A DNA stretch of 51,944 bases from positions 1 to 51,944 of the forward strand of contig JAGXNO010000026.1 in the NCBI GenBank assembly GCA_019894975.1, written 5' to 3'. Positions 42,828-51,665 of the stretch are shown in pieces. Both the position numbers and the translations under genes were made by a program. This DNA comes from Promethearchaeota archaeon. GTDB lineage: Archaea > Asgardarchaeota > Lokiarchaeia > Sigyniarchaeales > SOKP01. Within the stretch, counting starts at the first letter, position 1. Each line of letters opens with the position of its first letter. The notes under the pieces were generated by a model, which was not told the origin of the DNA, searched no databases, and was given only the letters and a program-made list of their open reading frames with translations.

Positions 42828-43862
42828 TTATATTGGAAATACTGCCGTTAAAATGTTGTCTCTATAGTTGGCTTTTATGATTCTCACAGCTACCTTCTTC
42901 CCAATAAAATTCTCAGAGGTGATTGAAGGTTCCCTTAGAAGTACTTTTACTCCAAAATTGTTATTGATTTTTCCAATATATTCATTTTTCCAACGACCTT
43001 TAGAGATAATGGTCAGTTTTATGGATTGATTCTTTTTAATATCTAATGATGCAACATTTTTCCGTTTATGAATATTGAAATCTCTTGGTCCAAGTTTTAG
43101 CTTAATCTTGTATTTTTTTTCTAATCTGGTTAATTGTTTATAGAAGTAATCCCAGGTTTTAGGTCTGATTTTTTTTAATTTTCTTCCTGTCTTATAAATT
43201 AGGTATTTTTGGATTCCAAGTTGAAGTTTTTTTTCAGAATACCCTTGTTCTCTTAAATTAATTACGAACTTAATAATATCTTCGATATCTTGATCATTTT
43301 CTCCTGGAAACCATACTGGGGCTATTAACACGTTAATTTTCGTGTTTATAAGGATATTTAAACTTTTTACAAGGGTATCTATATTAAAACTCTCTGAATT
43401 GCTTAAATAACTTGATTTTTCTTGATCTAATGAATTTAGACTAATATTGATACGAGTGAGTCCTACATTTTCAAGTTGTTTAATTGTTTCGTGCTTTAGA
43501 AGCATACCGTTAGATTGCATAGAAATAGTTTCGATTCCATCTATTTTCCATAGATTTTCAATTAATTCTATAAGTTTAGGATAGAGTAAAATTTCTCCGT
43601 ATGGAGCGATGTGGATTTCAATATTATCCCTTCCTTTTATTTTTATAATTTCGTCTACTTTTTCGATTAGGTAATCTGGATCGACCATAAAATTGTTAGT
43701 ATAATCTCCAGCTCTTACAAAACAATATTTGCATTTTAGATTACACAATGTTAAGGGTTTTAACTCTATAACATTTGTACCTCGATCAATTACTCCTATA
43801 TAATCTATTCCATATAGGGGAATTCCCGATTGTTTATTTACATGGATTAGTTCGGTTTTCAT
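42828..43862 (-). CDS. Radical SAM protein, archaeal COG2100-like
   Basis: 344 residues. The radical SAM cluster is CNLKCKYC (C40, C44, C47), preceded by the family N-terminus IPLYGIDYIGVIDRGTN. Further core features are IAPYGEILLYPKL (in place of the GGEP strand), ISMQSNGMLL and RINISLNSLD. The C-terminal 80 residues form a beta-rich OB/TRAM-like domain (GKKVAVRIIKANYRD), which in other enzymes binds RNA. This is an uncharacterised archaeal family (predicted Fe-S oxidoreductase). It is ten bp downstream of pelA, so co-transcription with a ribosome-rescue factor is likely. A role in tRNA or rRNA modification is a reasonable but unproven inference. Confidence 0.85.
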   Translation of the reverse strand: MKTELIHVNKQSGIPLYGIDYIGVIDRGTNVIELKPLTLCNLKCKYCFVRAGDYTNNFMVDPDYLIEKVDEIIKIKGRDNIEIHIAPYGEILLYPKLIELIENLWKIDGIETISMQSNGMLLKHETIKQLENVGLTRINISLNSLDQEKSSYLSNSESFNIDTLVKSLNILINTKINVLIAPVWFPGENDQDIEDIIKFVINLREQGYSEKKLQLGIQKYLIYKTGRKLKKIRPKTWDYFYKQLTRLEKKYKIKLKLGPRDFNIHKRKNVASLDIKKNQSIKLTIISKGRWKNEYIGKINNNFGVKVLLREPSITSENFIGKKVAVRIIKANYRDNILTAVFPI

Positions 43863-43871
43863 ATTACTATA

Positions 43872-44945
43872 CTATAGTTTATATCTTAAAATTCCAACAA
43901 GAGATCCTAAATCTACTAATCGTTCTCCAGTAATATTTTCGGTACTCATAATATTTACTGTTCCTCCTGAATTTTCCACGTTAGTTATGATCTCTTCAAT
44001 TTTTAACTTACGATCTTTTGAGGTGCCACGAATCATTATATCCGCTATTAGAAGTTGTTTTATAGCACCTTTCATTGAAGCATCAGAGACTTCATCTATT
44101 CCTATTACGATAAGATCTGCGTCAAGAGCGAATTGGGTTAAGATATTTTCAATAAGCTCAGCTTCTTGTATAATTTTAACTTCATTTTTTAGGTTTGCTA
44201 ACTTTTTGGATTTAAGAGTTTCAATGATCGCACTTTCTGTTCCTGAACTGGCATGATAATTCTCTATTCGGATTGAATCGCTTATATTAAAATTTTTCCT
44301 TAGATGGTCGATTAAATGGTCTTTAGTATTTCCTGGGCCACAAATTATCATTAGATTTATATCCTGTATTTTAAGATTTTCTGTAACCACCTTCCCGACA
44401 TCCTCATAAAATTCTAATAATGCTTTATTACGATGTGTTTGTTCGTATCTTTTTCCAGGAATGTGGTTCTTGATAGTAGCTATTCTTTTATGGCTAAAAT
44501 TTGTTATAAGAGCGATTGTTGCTAAACCTGTTTCTATTGCGACAAGCAGTATAATGAAGTTGTTTTCAAATTTCGAACTTTCTTTTAACCGTTTTATTTC
44601 GAATTTTGACCATTTTTCCTTAATAATAGTAACTTTGTGCAATTTTTCTAGGTTAAAGGTGTGATAAGATCCATAGTTGACAAAATCAGTTGGACCCTCC
44701 AGAATTTTTCCTTTCACTCTTAATCGATTTGAAAACTCATGAAAAGATATTGATTCAACTCTTAATTTCAAGGTCATTGTCTTTCTTTCCCCTTTGGACC
44801 CTTCTTTTAAGATAACTCTTCTCTGTGTACGGGCGGATACCTCATCACCCTCACGTATGATGTTATAAAGTGTCCATAAATCGTTAAGGTTCTCCGGTTT
44901 AACTATAGCTTCTCTAAGTTTTTGATCAATTTCTAGAATTTTCAA
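43872..44945 (-). CDS. pelA: Pelota (Dom34) ribosome-rescue factor
   Basis: Archaeal Pelota recognises stalled ribosomes with an empty A site and, with aIF/EF-family ABCE1, splits them. Of 357 residues, the N-terminal Sm-like domain is evident (DLWTLYNIIREGDEV, then the TQRRV...GERKTMTLKLRVE segment), followed by a central eRF1-like domain 2 (LLVAIETGLATIALI, GKRYEQTHRNKALLEF) and domain 3 (LIADIMIRGTSKDRKLKIEE, then VNIMSTENITGERL). There is no GGQ motif, as expected for Pelota. The downstream gene is a radical SAM protein ten bp away. Identification is secure. Confidence 0.95.
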   Translation of the reverse strand: MKILEIDQKLREAIVKPENLNDLWTLYNIIREGDEVSARTQRRVILKEGSKGERKTMTLKLRVESISFHEFSNRLRVKGKILEGPTDFVNYGSYHTFNLEKLHKVTIIKEKWSKFEIKRLKESSKFENNFIILLVAIETGLATIALITNFSHKRIATIKNHIPGKRYEQTHRNKALLEFYEDVGKVVTENLKIQDINLMIICGPGNTKDHLIDHLRKNFNISDSIRIENYHASSGTESAIIETLKSKKLANLKNEVKIIQEAELIENILTQFALDADLIVIGIDEVSDASMKGAIKQLLIADIMIRGTSKDRKLKIEEIITNVENSGGTVNIMSTENITGERLVDLGSLVGILRYKL

Positions 44946-45084
44946 ATACTAAAACTAACTCCGATTAAGTGCTAATAAAATTAATCTAGAGTTTAAAATA
45001 AGCTTAATTCAATTTGAAATTATGAGATATTAAACTAAAATAATGAAAAAAAGATTAAAAATAACCTGATTTAACAATTATACA

Positions 45085-45240
45085 TTACTCTTTTTGCCCT
45101 AAAGCTGCTTTTACTTTTTCTAGTTCTTCCATGCGTTTCTTCTTTTCTTCTTCGCGTCTTAGGAGATCGTCTTCATCAACTTTATCGAGCGAAACACCTT
45201 TCTTAATTTGGTCTTGAAGTTCTTTATCTATGGGTGCCAT
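45085..45240 (-). CDS. Small charged protein, 51 residues
   Basis: ATG 45238-45240 to TAA 45085-45087 encodes MAPIDKELQDQIKKG followed by a glutamate/lysine-rich single helix (LRREEEKKKRMEELEKVKAA) ending GQKE. The frame is clean, with coding-like composition and higher GC than the flanks. GTTGATAAAAAA before the start offers no strong Shine-Dalgarno. It lies between pelA and the GNAT gene. Function unknown. Confidence 0.6.
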   Translation of the reverse strand: MAPIDKELQDQIKKGVSLDKVDEDDLLRREEEKKKRMEELEKVKAALGQKE

Positions 45241-45338
45241 TTTTTTATCAACCCTTTTTCTTTAAAATTGATCTAAAATAATTAATGTTGATATTTACAC
45301 ATATTATAATAGAATTTATTTATAAATGCTTACAAAAG

Positions 45339-45788
45339 TTAAATTTCTAATTCCATGAAATACGCACTTTCTCTAGAGGGATAGTAATTAATTATTTCGT
45401 TGGTGTTTTTTACGAAATTAAATTTCTCATACAATTTTATTGCGGGTAAATTGCTAACTTGAACATTTAATACCATTTTTTTAATCTCTTTTAGTTGCAT
45501 TGTTCTCTCAATAATATTTTTTAAAAGATGAGCACCAAATCCTTTATTTTGAAATCTTGGGGCTATGAGAAAATTTATAATATTGATCCTATCTATTTTG
45601 TCTCTTATTGCAATTATAAATCCAATTAGCTTGTATTTGTTCTTATCATCAACTAGCTTTAAAAAGAAAGTATTATGCCGGATTAAATCTTCCATTATTT
45701 GCTTAGAAAATGCATTTTCCTTGAATATTTCTTTTTCAAGAATTATTATTTCTTTTAAATCTTTCGAATTAACGCTTTGAATCTCCAT
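45339..45788 (-). CDS. GNAT N-acetyltransferase, RimI-like
   Basis: 149 residues with the complete GNAT fold: an N-terminal strand-helix (VNSKDLKEIIILEKEIF), the beta4 strand IINFLIAPRF, the acetyl-CoA pyrophosphate loop QNKGFGAHLL, and the LNVQVSNLPAIKLYEKFNF segment typical of RimI and Nat-type protein N-terminal acetyltransferases. Its start overlaps the end of the COG2108 radical SAM gene by 20 bp, so it is the third gene of an operon with the nucleotidyltransferase. The substrate (protein N-terminus or a small molecule) cannot be told from sequence. Confidence 0.85.
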   Translation of the reverse strand: MEIQSVNSKDLKEIIILEKEIFKENAFSKQIMEDLIRHNTFFLKLVDDKNKYKLIGFIIAIRDKIDRINIINFLIAPRFQNKGFGAHLLKNIIERTMQLKEIKKMVLNVQVSNLPAIKLYEKFNFVKNTNEIINYYPSRESAYFMELEI

Positions 45789-46929
45789 TTAAATCAAATT
45801 GTTCCTTGAATAATTTTATTGGGGTTTTTTCCGTTATTTGTTGATATTTTGACTCTCTAAAAGGTGTCATTTCGACAATAAATCCTTTGAGTTGAAATTT
45901 TTCAATTAAAAATATAGTATGATCATCTATTGAAAGGTAAAAGGGCATTTTTAAGTTATTCTCCTTAATTAAAAGCATATTTTTGTCAATTTTCAATTCT
46001 GATACTAACAAATTGTAGAATTTTTCTAAATCCTTTTTAGGACCTTCAATTTGGGCAAATATTAAAAGACCCTCCTCAGTAATTACCTCAAATGGTAATC
46101 TTATATTTTTTGCTCTTCGAAGATATCTATTTCTTAACTGATGATAATCCTTTGAACGTATAGGGCAAAAATGGATTTTAATAGATACTCTCTTACTTAA
46201 GTTGTTCATTATATCAATTCCAGCCTCATAACTATTAACAACTGACGCAATAGATCCTTTTTTCAATTGAAATCCCTTGTTTTTTAATGCTTCGCTATTA
46301 GGAAAACAAAATTCAAATTCATTTAAATTAATGAAATCTACTCCAATTCTGTCCAGATAGAGAATTAGATCTTGAAGATCTTTTATTTTATCTTTATTTG
46401 GTATAACGGGAACTTCTGATCCAACAACGATTCCCTTATTCAAAGCAAATTCAATATTTGACCATTTTTCTCTAGGAGGGTGGAATCTTATCTCATCTAA
46501 TCCTGTGATAGCGAGTCTACTAGCAATTGATTCATCAAAATTAATACCATTGGTGTAGAGGTGAACATGGAATTTTTTACCTTTTTCAGTTTTAACGTAT
46601 TTAATATAATCAAGAGTTCTATCTAAATTTAATTCGGAAAGCGGTTCACCCCCGGTAATACTCATTCCTTTCGCATCGATTTTATTAATTTCTTCTAATA
46701 AATCCTCTTTAGAGGTAATTTCAATCTCGTTTGCATAAGTTAAATCTTTATCTCTTCTTTCTGTTGAGATTGGGCAATACCAAGAGCAGTGATCAGGTTT
46801 TTGACATATCCCGTTTAAAAAAAGAACCGCTTTTTGTCCTTTTAAACAAAATTTACATCCCTTAGGAACTCCCCTTCCTTTAATATATAAATTATTTTCT
46901 TTTGAATTGACAATCTTAGCTGTTTTCAT
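45769..46929 (-). CDS. Radical SAM protein, archaeal COG2108-like
   Basis: 386 residues related to pyruvate-formate-lyase-activating enzymes. An N-terminal cysteine pair (GCKFCLKG) precedes the cluster region LNGICQKPDHCSWYCPIS, followed by the AdoMet strand GMSITGGEPL, VHLYTNGI and DEIRFHPPR. A further cysteine/histidine pair (IHFCPIRSKDYHQLRNRYLR) lies near residue 255, and the last 100 residues form an added alpha/beta domain. The family is an uncharacterised archaeal one. Its ATG overlaps the stop of the nucleotidyltransferase gene by four bases, and its end overlaps the GNAT gene. The three are therefore a tightly coupled operon, perhaps one modification pathway. Confidence 0.87.
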   Translation of the reverse strand: MKTAKIVNSKENNLYIKGRGVPKGCKFCLKGQKAVLFLNGICQKPDHCSWYCPISTERRDKDLTYANEIEITSKEDLLEEINKIDAKGMSITGGEPLSELNLDRTLDYIKYVKTEKGKKFHVHLYTNGINFDESIASRLAITGLDEIRFHPPREKWSNIEFALNKGIVVGSEVPVIPNKDKIKDLQDLILYLDRIGVDFINLNEFEFCFPNSEALKNKGFQLKKGSIASVVNSYEAGIDIMNNLSKRVSIKIHFCPIRSKDYHQLRNRYLRRAKNIRLPFEVITEEGLLIFAQIEGPKKDLEKFYNLLVSELKIDKNMLLIKENNLKMPFYLSIDDHTIFLIEKFQLKGFIVEMTPFRESKYQQITEKTPIKLFKEQFDLNGDSKR

Positions 46930-47633
46930 GATTTCAGTAGTTTTTTTCTCACTATTGCCTTTTTTTTAGCCAATTTTTTTAATGCTTCTTCAGTTGATTC
47001 ATTTAATTGGAGAGTTTGTTTTAAATAAACTCCAGTTTTCCCGTATTTTTCTCTTCTTAATAATACTCTTATACGCTCATTTACAGTATTAATACCTACA
47101 CCTACTTGCTTAGCCGCCAGAGCTTCATTTCCAATAACTGAACTTTCTTCATGCCCATCTTGGTTAGGTTTAATCAGTACGAGTCTTTTATCTATTCCTG
47201 ACACTCGATTTCCTGATTGTAACTCATTCAAAGCTATCTTTCCCCCAAAATTATAGAATTCGATTGCTTTTTTTTCAAATTTTGTAAGAGGAACTGTAAT
47301 GCTTTCTAGTTCGCTCAAATGAATATATAATTTAATGGAGTCTAATGGAGTTGCCATAATTATTTCTCGAAAATAATTTTCATAACCATTCTTATGCAAG
47401 ATATACTCAACTTGGAATGATGGGATTTTTTGAACAAAAGTGATATCAATATCACTAGATTCATGAACATCTCCACGGGCAATGCTACCATATACAAAGG
47501 GATTAAATCCTTCTTTAACAAATATTTCTAACAGTTTTATAGCATTACTTCTTTTATCTTTTAATAATGCCCAACTATCTTTCGAATAGGTTATAAGGTT
47601 ATTATAATCTCTTAAGATTTTTTTTTCTTTCAT
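46926..47633 (-). CDS. Predicted nucleotidyltransferase, archaeal
   Basis: 235 residues with a DNA-polymerase-beta-like nucleotidyltransferase domain: FVYGSIARGDVHESSDIDI carries the GS motif (G49-S50) and the metal-binding D61-x-D63. The C-terminal part is helical with a winged-helix-like segment (AAKQVGVGINTVNERIRVLL) and a basic end. It resembles the archaeal COG1665-type predicted nucleotidyltransferases; RNA or protein substrates are possible. It is first in the operon with COG2108-like and GNAT genes (ATGA overlap). Catalytic residues are intact. Confidence 0.82.
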   Translation of the reverse strand: MKEKKILRDYNNLITYSKDSWALLKDKRSNAIKLLEIFVKEGFNPFVYGSIARGDVHESSDIDITFVQKIPSFQVEYILHKNGYENYFREIIMATPLDSIKLYIHLSELESITVPLTKFEKKAIEFYNFGGKIALNELQSGNRVSGIDKRLVLIKPNQDGHEESSVIGNEALAAKQVGVGINTVNERIRVLLRREKYGKTGVYLKQTLQLNESTEEALKKLAKKKAIVRKKLLKS

Positions 47634-47648
47634 GAATTAAGAGTGGTT

Positions 47649-48473
47649 TTAAGATTTCAATAATTTATTTTCGATTATATCAATAATAATTCCTAATAGA
47701 ATCGTTTCATAATATTTAAAATTTCTAGTGGATTTCTCTAGTGTTATTAATTCTACTTTACTTGTGGTAATTTCAGCAAATTCATTAATAAAACATTTTA
47801 AGTTAGGATTCTTTAAAAGAAACAAGTTTCTTCTACTAAAAATATAAAATATTTGAGGATATTGTGGATTGTCATCAAAAATATCTTCCATATTTCTGAT
47901 CTTATGTTTAGTTATTCTTGGATTAATACACAATAATCCATCATTCATAGGATCTGATAGTATTTTTTCGGCAGAAATAAAGAATTTTGAGTAATTAATT
48001 AAAATATATCTCGGAATACTAATAATTGCTTCGCGATTACAATAACCAATTACTGAATAAATTAAGGAATTCATCTCATCATCAATTAATCCATTTGAGA
48101 TCTTAGTTCTGGAGTTAATTTTTAGTTTTAAGTTAATAATATTGAATCCATAACAACTTAAACCCTCGGTTATGATTTTAGTTAAACGTTTTTTAAATTT
48201 CGTTCTTATCATAAAAATTATAGGGATATCTTGGTACTCTTTATACAAAGATGAATTTCTGGTTAAACTACAATGTTTTATATCTAAAAAACGACCAGTT
48301 CCATCGTTATACGACTTTGGAAGAGGATAATTTTCTAAAGCCTCGTTAGAAAATTTTAAACGCCACCGATGAGAGGATTTAAAAAATTTTACACTAATTA
48401 AGAGTAAAAATAATAGAAAAATGATAACTACATCAATAAGAACCCAATTCACTTGATATATTTCAGTAAGCAT
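47649..48473 (-). CDS. Membrane-anchored protein, possibly a degenerate alpha/beta hydrolase
   Basis: 274 residues. One N-terminal membrane helix (about residues 10-30; VLIDVVIIFLLFLLLISVKF) followed by a soluble domain. Alternating strands and helices (IPIIFMIRTKFKKRLTKIIT, FNIINLKLK, AIISIPRYILINYSKFF, PQIFYIFSRRNLFLL, KVELITLEKSTRN) suggest a Rossmann-like alpha/beta layout reminiscent of alpha/beta hydrolases, but no GxSxG nucleophile motif is visible. It lies 15 bp upstream of the nucleotidyltransferase gene and 24 bp after cutA, so it may be in the same transcript. Function unknown. Confidence 0.68.
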   Translation of the reverse strand: MLTEIYQVNWVLIDVVIIFLLFLLLISVKFFKSSHRWRLKFSNEALENYPLPKSYNDGTGRFLDIKHCSLTRNSSLYKEYQDIPIIFMIRTKFKKRLTKIITEGLSCYGFNIINLKLKINSRTKISNGLIDDEMNSLIYSVIGYCNREAIISIPRYILINYSKFFISAEKILSDPMNDGLLCINPRITKHKIRNMEDIFDDNPQYPQIFYIFSRRNLFLLKNPNLKCFINEFAEITTSKVELITLEKSTRNFKYYETILLGIIIDIIENKLLKS

Positions 48474-48497
48474 GATTTAGGATAAATTATATATTAG

Positions 48498-48812
48498 TCA
48501 ATCAACAACGTCTTTAATCCAATTTAAATATTTTTCAGAAGCTTTTTCTATCTTAAAACCGATACATTCAGGTACAGAATATGAGTGAATTTCATTAATT
48601 TTTTGAATTATTGCTTCACTCTTCTCTTCTGTTGATTTGATCAACAGCAAGTGTTCATTATCCTCTTCAATTTCTCCTTTCCATCTATAAATTGAGGAGA
48701 CGTTTTTAACGATATTTACGCAGGCAGCAAGTTTACTTTCTACTAAATTCTTTGCAATATGATGCCCTTCATCTATATTCGGAACAGTGACTATGAAAAG
48801 ATAATAGCTCAT
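48498..48812 (-). CDS. cutA: Divalent-cation tolerance protein CutA1
   Basis: 104 residues, the usual CutA1 length. It shows the family signature: IVTVPNIDEGHHIAKNLVES, LAACVNIV, SIYRWKGEIEEDNEHLLLIK, and the C-terminal HSYSVPECIGFKIEKAS-type segment with ending YLNWI. CutA1 forms very stable trimers of ferredoxin-like fold; a role in metal tolerance is proposed but its function in archaea is not settled. It is divergent from the beta-mannosidase gene, with a 117-bp promoter gap. Identification is secure. Confidence 0.95.
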   Translation of the reverse strand: MSYYLFIVTVPNIDEGHHIAKNLVESKLAACVNIVKNVSSIYRWKGEIEEDNEHLLLIKSTEEKSEAIIQKINEIHSYSVPECIGFKIEKASEKYLNWIKDVVD

Positions 48813-48929
48813 TTTAAATCATGATTATATTTGTAGTTTTGGTTAATACGTTACTTGATATCAATTTATTTAAGATTTATTTCATTTTAAATCTATAATT
48901 TCATTTTTCAATCTTACTATATCTAAGAG

Positions 48930-51563
48930 TTGGTAGAAATAACGCAAAAAGTCGAAAAATTTTCATTAGACGGACAGTGGGTAATAAGAAATTCAGAAAA
49001 ATCTGTTGAAATAAATGCTCAAGTACCCGGTACTGTTTTTGAAGCTCTAATTGAGAATAATAAAATTGAAGACCCGTTTTATGGTGAAAATGAACATGAA
49101 ATGAAATGGATTTTTGAATCTAATTGGATTTATGAAAAAAAATTCAGCTTAGAACCAGAATTTTTAGAACATAACCACATTTTGTTACGATTTAAGGGAT
49201 TAGATACTATTGCAGAAGTATTCTTAAACGGTGAGCAATTAGGCTCTGTAGACAATATGTTTGTTGAATATGATTATGATGTGAAATCTAAACTAAAACA
49301 ATCAGATAATAAATTAGTAATCGAATTTAAGAGTCCTACTGCAAAAAGTCGTGAGTATTTAGAAAATACTAAATTTAAACTAAACACTGGTTATGCAGCA
49401 ATTCCGGGGGTTCCTTATTTGAGGAAAGCTCAGTATTCTTTCGGTTGGGATTGGGGTCCGAAATTACCAGATATTGGAATATGGAAAACTGTTGAGATAG
49501 TAGGATTCGATGATATTAAAATCAATTCAGTTTTTCCTTATACAAAGCTCGAATATAATAGAAGTCCATTGGATATTAGAGATCCTGCTGATTTTTCTAC
49601 GATAGAAGCAAAATCAGCAAAGATATCAATAGAAATTGATTTTGCATTAAAGATTGAAAACATTAAAGGGAAAGATTATAGAATCAAAGTCCAATTAAAA
49701 GCTCCAGATAAAGAAATAATTGTAAAGGAAATCCCTTTGAGTAAACCAAAGGAAATTCTCAGTTTTGATATTAAAAAACCTCTATTATGGTGGACACACG
49801 ATCTAGGTGTCCCAAATCTTTATAAATTGGAAGTTTCAGTCATAAAAGACGGTGTTTTAGAGAGTATAACTCAAGAGATAGGTTTACGAGATATTCAACT
49901 TGTTAGAAAACTGGATAGATGGGGGGAAAGTTTCTATTTTCTTCTAAATGGGATTCCTGTCTTTGCCAAAGGAGCAAATTGGATCCCCATCGATAGTTTT
50001 ATCCCGAGAGGTAAGAAGCTTGGTCTTTACTTAATGAATTTAAGTTATGCTAAACAAGCTAATATGAATATGGTTCGTGTGTGGGGTGGTGGGATTTATG
50101 AGGATGAGACTTTTTACAACATTTGTGATGAATTGGGATTACTGGTCTGGCAAGATTTCCCGTTCGCTTGTGCACTATATCCGTATAATGCTGAATTCAT
50201 TGAAAATGTAGAACAAGAAGCAATTCAAAATATTAAGAGATTACGTAGGCATCCTAGTCTTGCATTATGGTGTGGTAATAATGAAATTGAAGGATTATGG
50301 AAGAGAGAATTAATTAGCTCTGGAATAGTAGAAGATAACACAGAAAGACATAATTTTCTAGTTAATTTTTATTTGAAAATATTTGAAGAATTGTTGCCTA
50401 GGTTAATCCAGAATCTTGACCCAACTCGACCATATTGGCCTAGTTCACCATCAAGTGGTTTTATTATTGAAAATCTAGCATCGAGGAGTTCAAATAATCC
50501 TAATGCAGGTGATTCACACTACTGGGCTGTTTGGCATGGTAATTTACCATTCTCTGCTTATAGAGACTTCAATTCTCGTTTTATGTCTGAATTCGGTTTT
50601 GAATCTTTTCCTTCCTTGAAAACTATTGAACAATTTTGTCCCATTGATCAGTATGATTTCAATTCCCCAATTATGGAAAATCATCAGAAAAATGGAGCTG
50701 GTAATAAAAAAATTAGGGATTATATGGATAAGCGTTTTTCGATACCAGAAGATTTCGAGCATCAAGTGATTTTGTCACAAATTACTCAAGCAGAAGCAAT
50801 TGAATATGGTGTTGAATATTGGAGGCAAAATCGTAGTGATTATCATTGTATGGGTGCTCTTTATTGGCAATTGAATGATTGCTGGCCTGTTGCAAGTTGG
50901 TCATCATTAGACTATTATGGCAGATGGAAAGCGCTTCACTATTTTGCAAAGCGATTTTATCAACCATTATTTGCCAGTGTTAAGGAGGATCCTAACCAAA
51001 TAGAATTCTGGGTGACAAATGATTTAAAGAAATCTTGCGAAATAGAATTGGAATGGAAGATGCTGCATTCAGATGGGAATCTACTCATTCAGGGTGTTTA
51101 TAATTCCAAAGTTTCTCCTTGCAGCTCGTTAAAACTAGGGTTAGAGGATGTTAGCGAGATGAACGAGAAACAATTAAACATGCATAATAATATTATCTTC
51201 TATAAATTGTATTCTAATAATGGAAAAAAAAAATTAATACATAAAGGATTTCGTTTATTTGATGCACCAAAATTCTTTAATTTAAGAGATCCAGAAATAG
51301 AGCTTTCTTTGGGAGAGATAAAAGGAGAGAAGAATCTTAAAATTCAACTGAAGTTGAAAGCTAAGAATATTGCTTTATATATCAATATTGACTCAGATTT
51401 AATTGATTTTATAGCTTCTGATAACTTTTTTTCTATGGAACCTGATGAAACTAGGGATATTGATATTGAGGTAAAAAAAGATTTTGAATCTGGTAAAACT
51501 TATTCGAAACAAGATATTATAAAGTCCTTTAAGATTCAGTCTCTTTATGATATCATTAAATAA
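48930..51563 (+). CDS. GH2 family beta-mannosidase
   Basis: 877 residues, starting at TTG 48930. No signal peptide, so intracellular. Order: an N-terminal sugar-binding jelly roll (FSLDGQWVIRNSE, GFDDIKINSVFPY), an Ig-like domain, the GH2 TIM barrel (FAKGANWIPIDSFIPR; MVRVWGGGIYEDETFYNICD; LLVWQDFPFACALYP), and C-terminal beta domains. Catalytic residues fit the clan GH-A mannosidase pattern: acid/base E452 in WCGNNEIEG and nucleophile E554 in SEFGFESFP. It removes terminal beta-mannose from oligosaccharides. It stands alone, divergent from cutA. Bacterial relatives are common, so gene transfer is possible. Identification is secure. Confidence 0.94.
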   Translation: MVEITQKVEKFSLDGQWVIRNSEKSVEINAQVPGTVFEALIENNKIEDPFYGENEHEMKWIFESNWIYEKKFSLEPEFLEHNHILLRFKGLDTIAEVFLNGEQLGSVDNMFVEYDYDVKSKLKQSDNKLVIEFKSPTAKSREYLENTKFKLNTGYAAIPGVPYLRKAQYSFGWDWGPKLPDIGIWKTVEIVGFDDIKINSVFPYTKLEYNRSPLDIRDPADFSTIEAKSAKISIEIDFALKIENIKGKDYRIKVQLKAPDKEIIVKEIPLSKPKEILSFDIKKPLLWWTHDLGVPNLYKLEVSVIKDGVLESITQEIGLRDIQLVRKLDRWGESFYFLLNGIPVFAKGANWIPIDSFIPRGKKLGLYLMNLSYAKQANMNMVRVWGGGIYEDETFYNICDELGLLVWQDFPFACALYPYNAEFIENVEQEAIQNIKRLRRHPSLALWCGNNEIEGLWKRELISSGIVEDNTERHNFLVNFYLKIFEELLPRLIQNLDPTRPYWPSSPSSGFIIENLASRSSNNPNAGDSHYWAVWHGNLPFSAYRDFNSRFMSEFGFESFPSLKTIEQFCPIDQYDFNSPIMENHQKNGAGNKKIRDYMDKRFSIPEDFEHQVILSQITQAEAIEYGVEYWRQNRSDYHCMGALYWQLNDCWPVASWSSLDYYGRWKALHYFAKRFYQPLFASVKEDPNQIEFWVTNDLKKSCEIELEWKMLHSDGNLLIQGVYNSKVSPCSSLKLGLEDVSEMNEKQLNMHNNIIFYKLYSNNGKKKLIHKGFRLFDAPKFFNLRDPEIELSLGEIKGEKNLKIQLKLKAKNIALYINIDSDLIDFIASDNFFSMEPDETRDIDIEVKKDFESGKTYSKQDIIKSFKIQSLYDIIK

Positions 51564-51570
51564 ACATCAT

Positions 51571-51580
51571 TTTTTTTTGC
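51571..51580 (+). terminator. T run after the beta-mannosidase gene
   Basis: A run of ten T begins a few bases after the stop codon. It is a likely archaeal terminator; no stem is seen. Confidence 0.45.
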
Positions 51581-51665
51581 TCATGAAGAGATTTAAATTA
51601 TCATAATCTTATTAAAGTAATAACTTTAAGAATAAAGTTATAAAATTAGTGTTGAGGTTTTAAAT

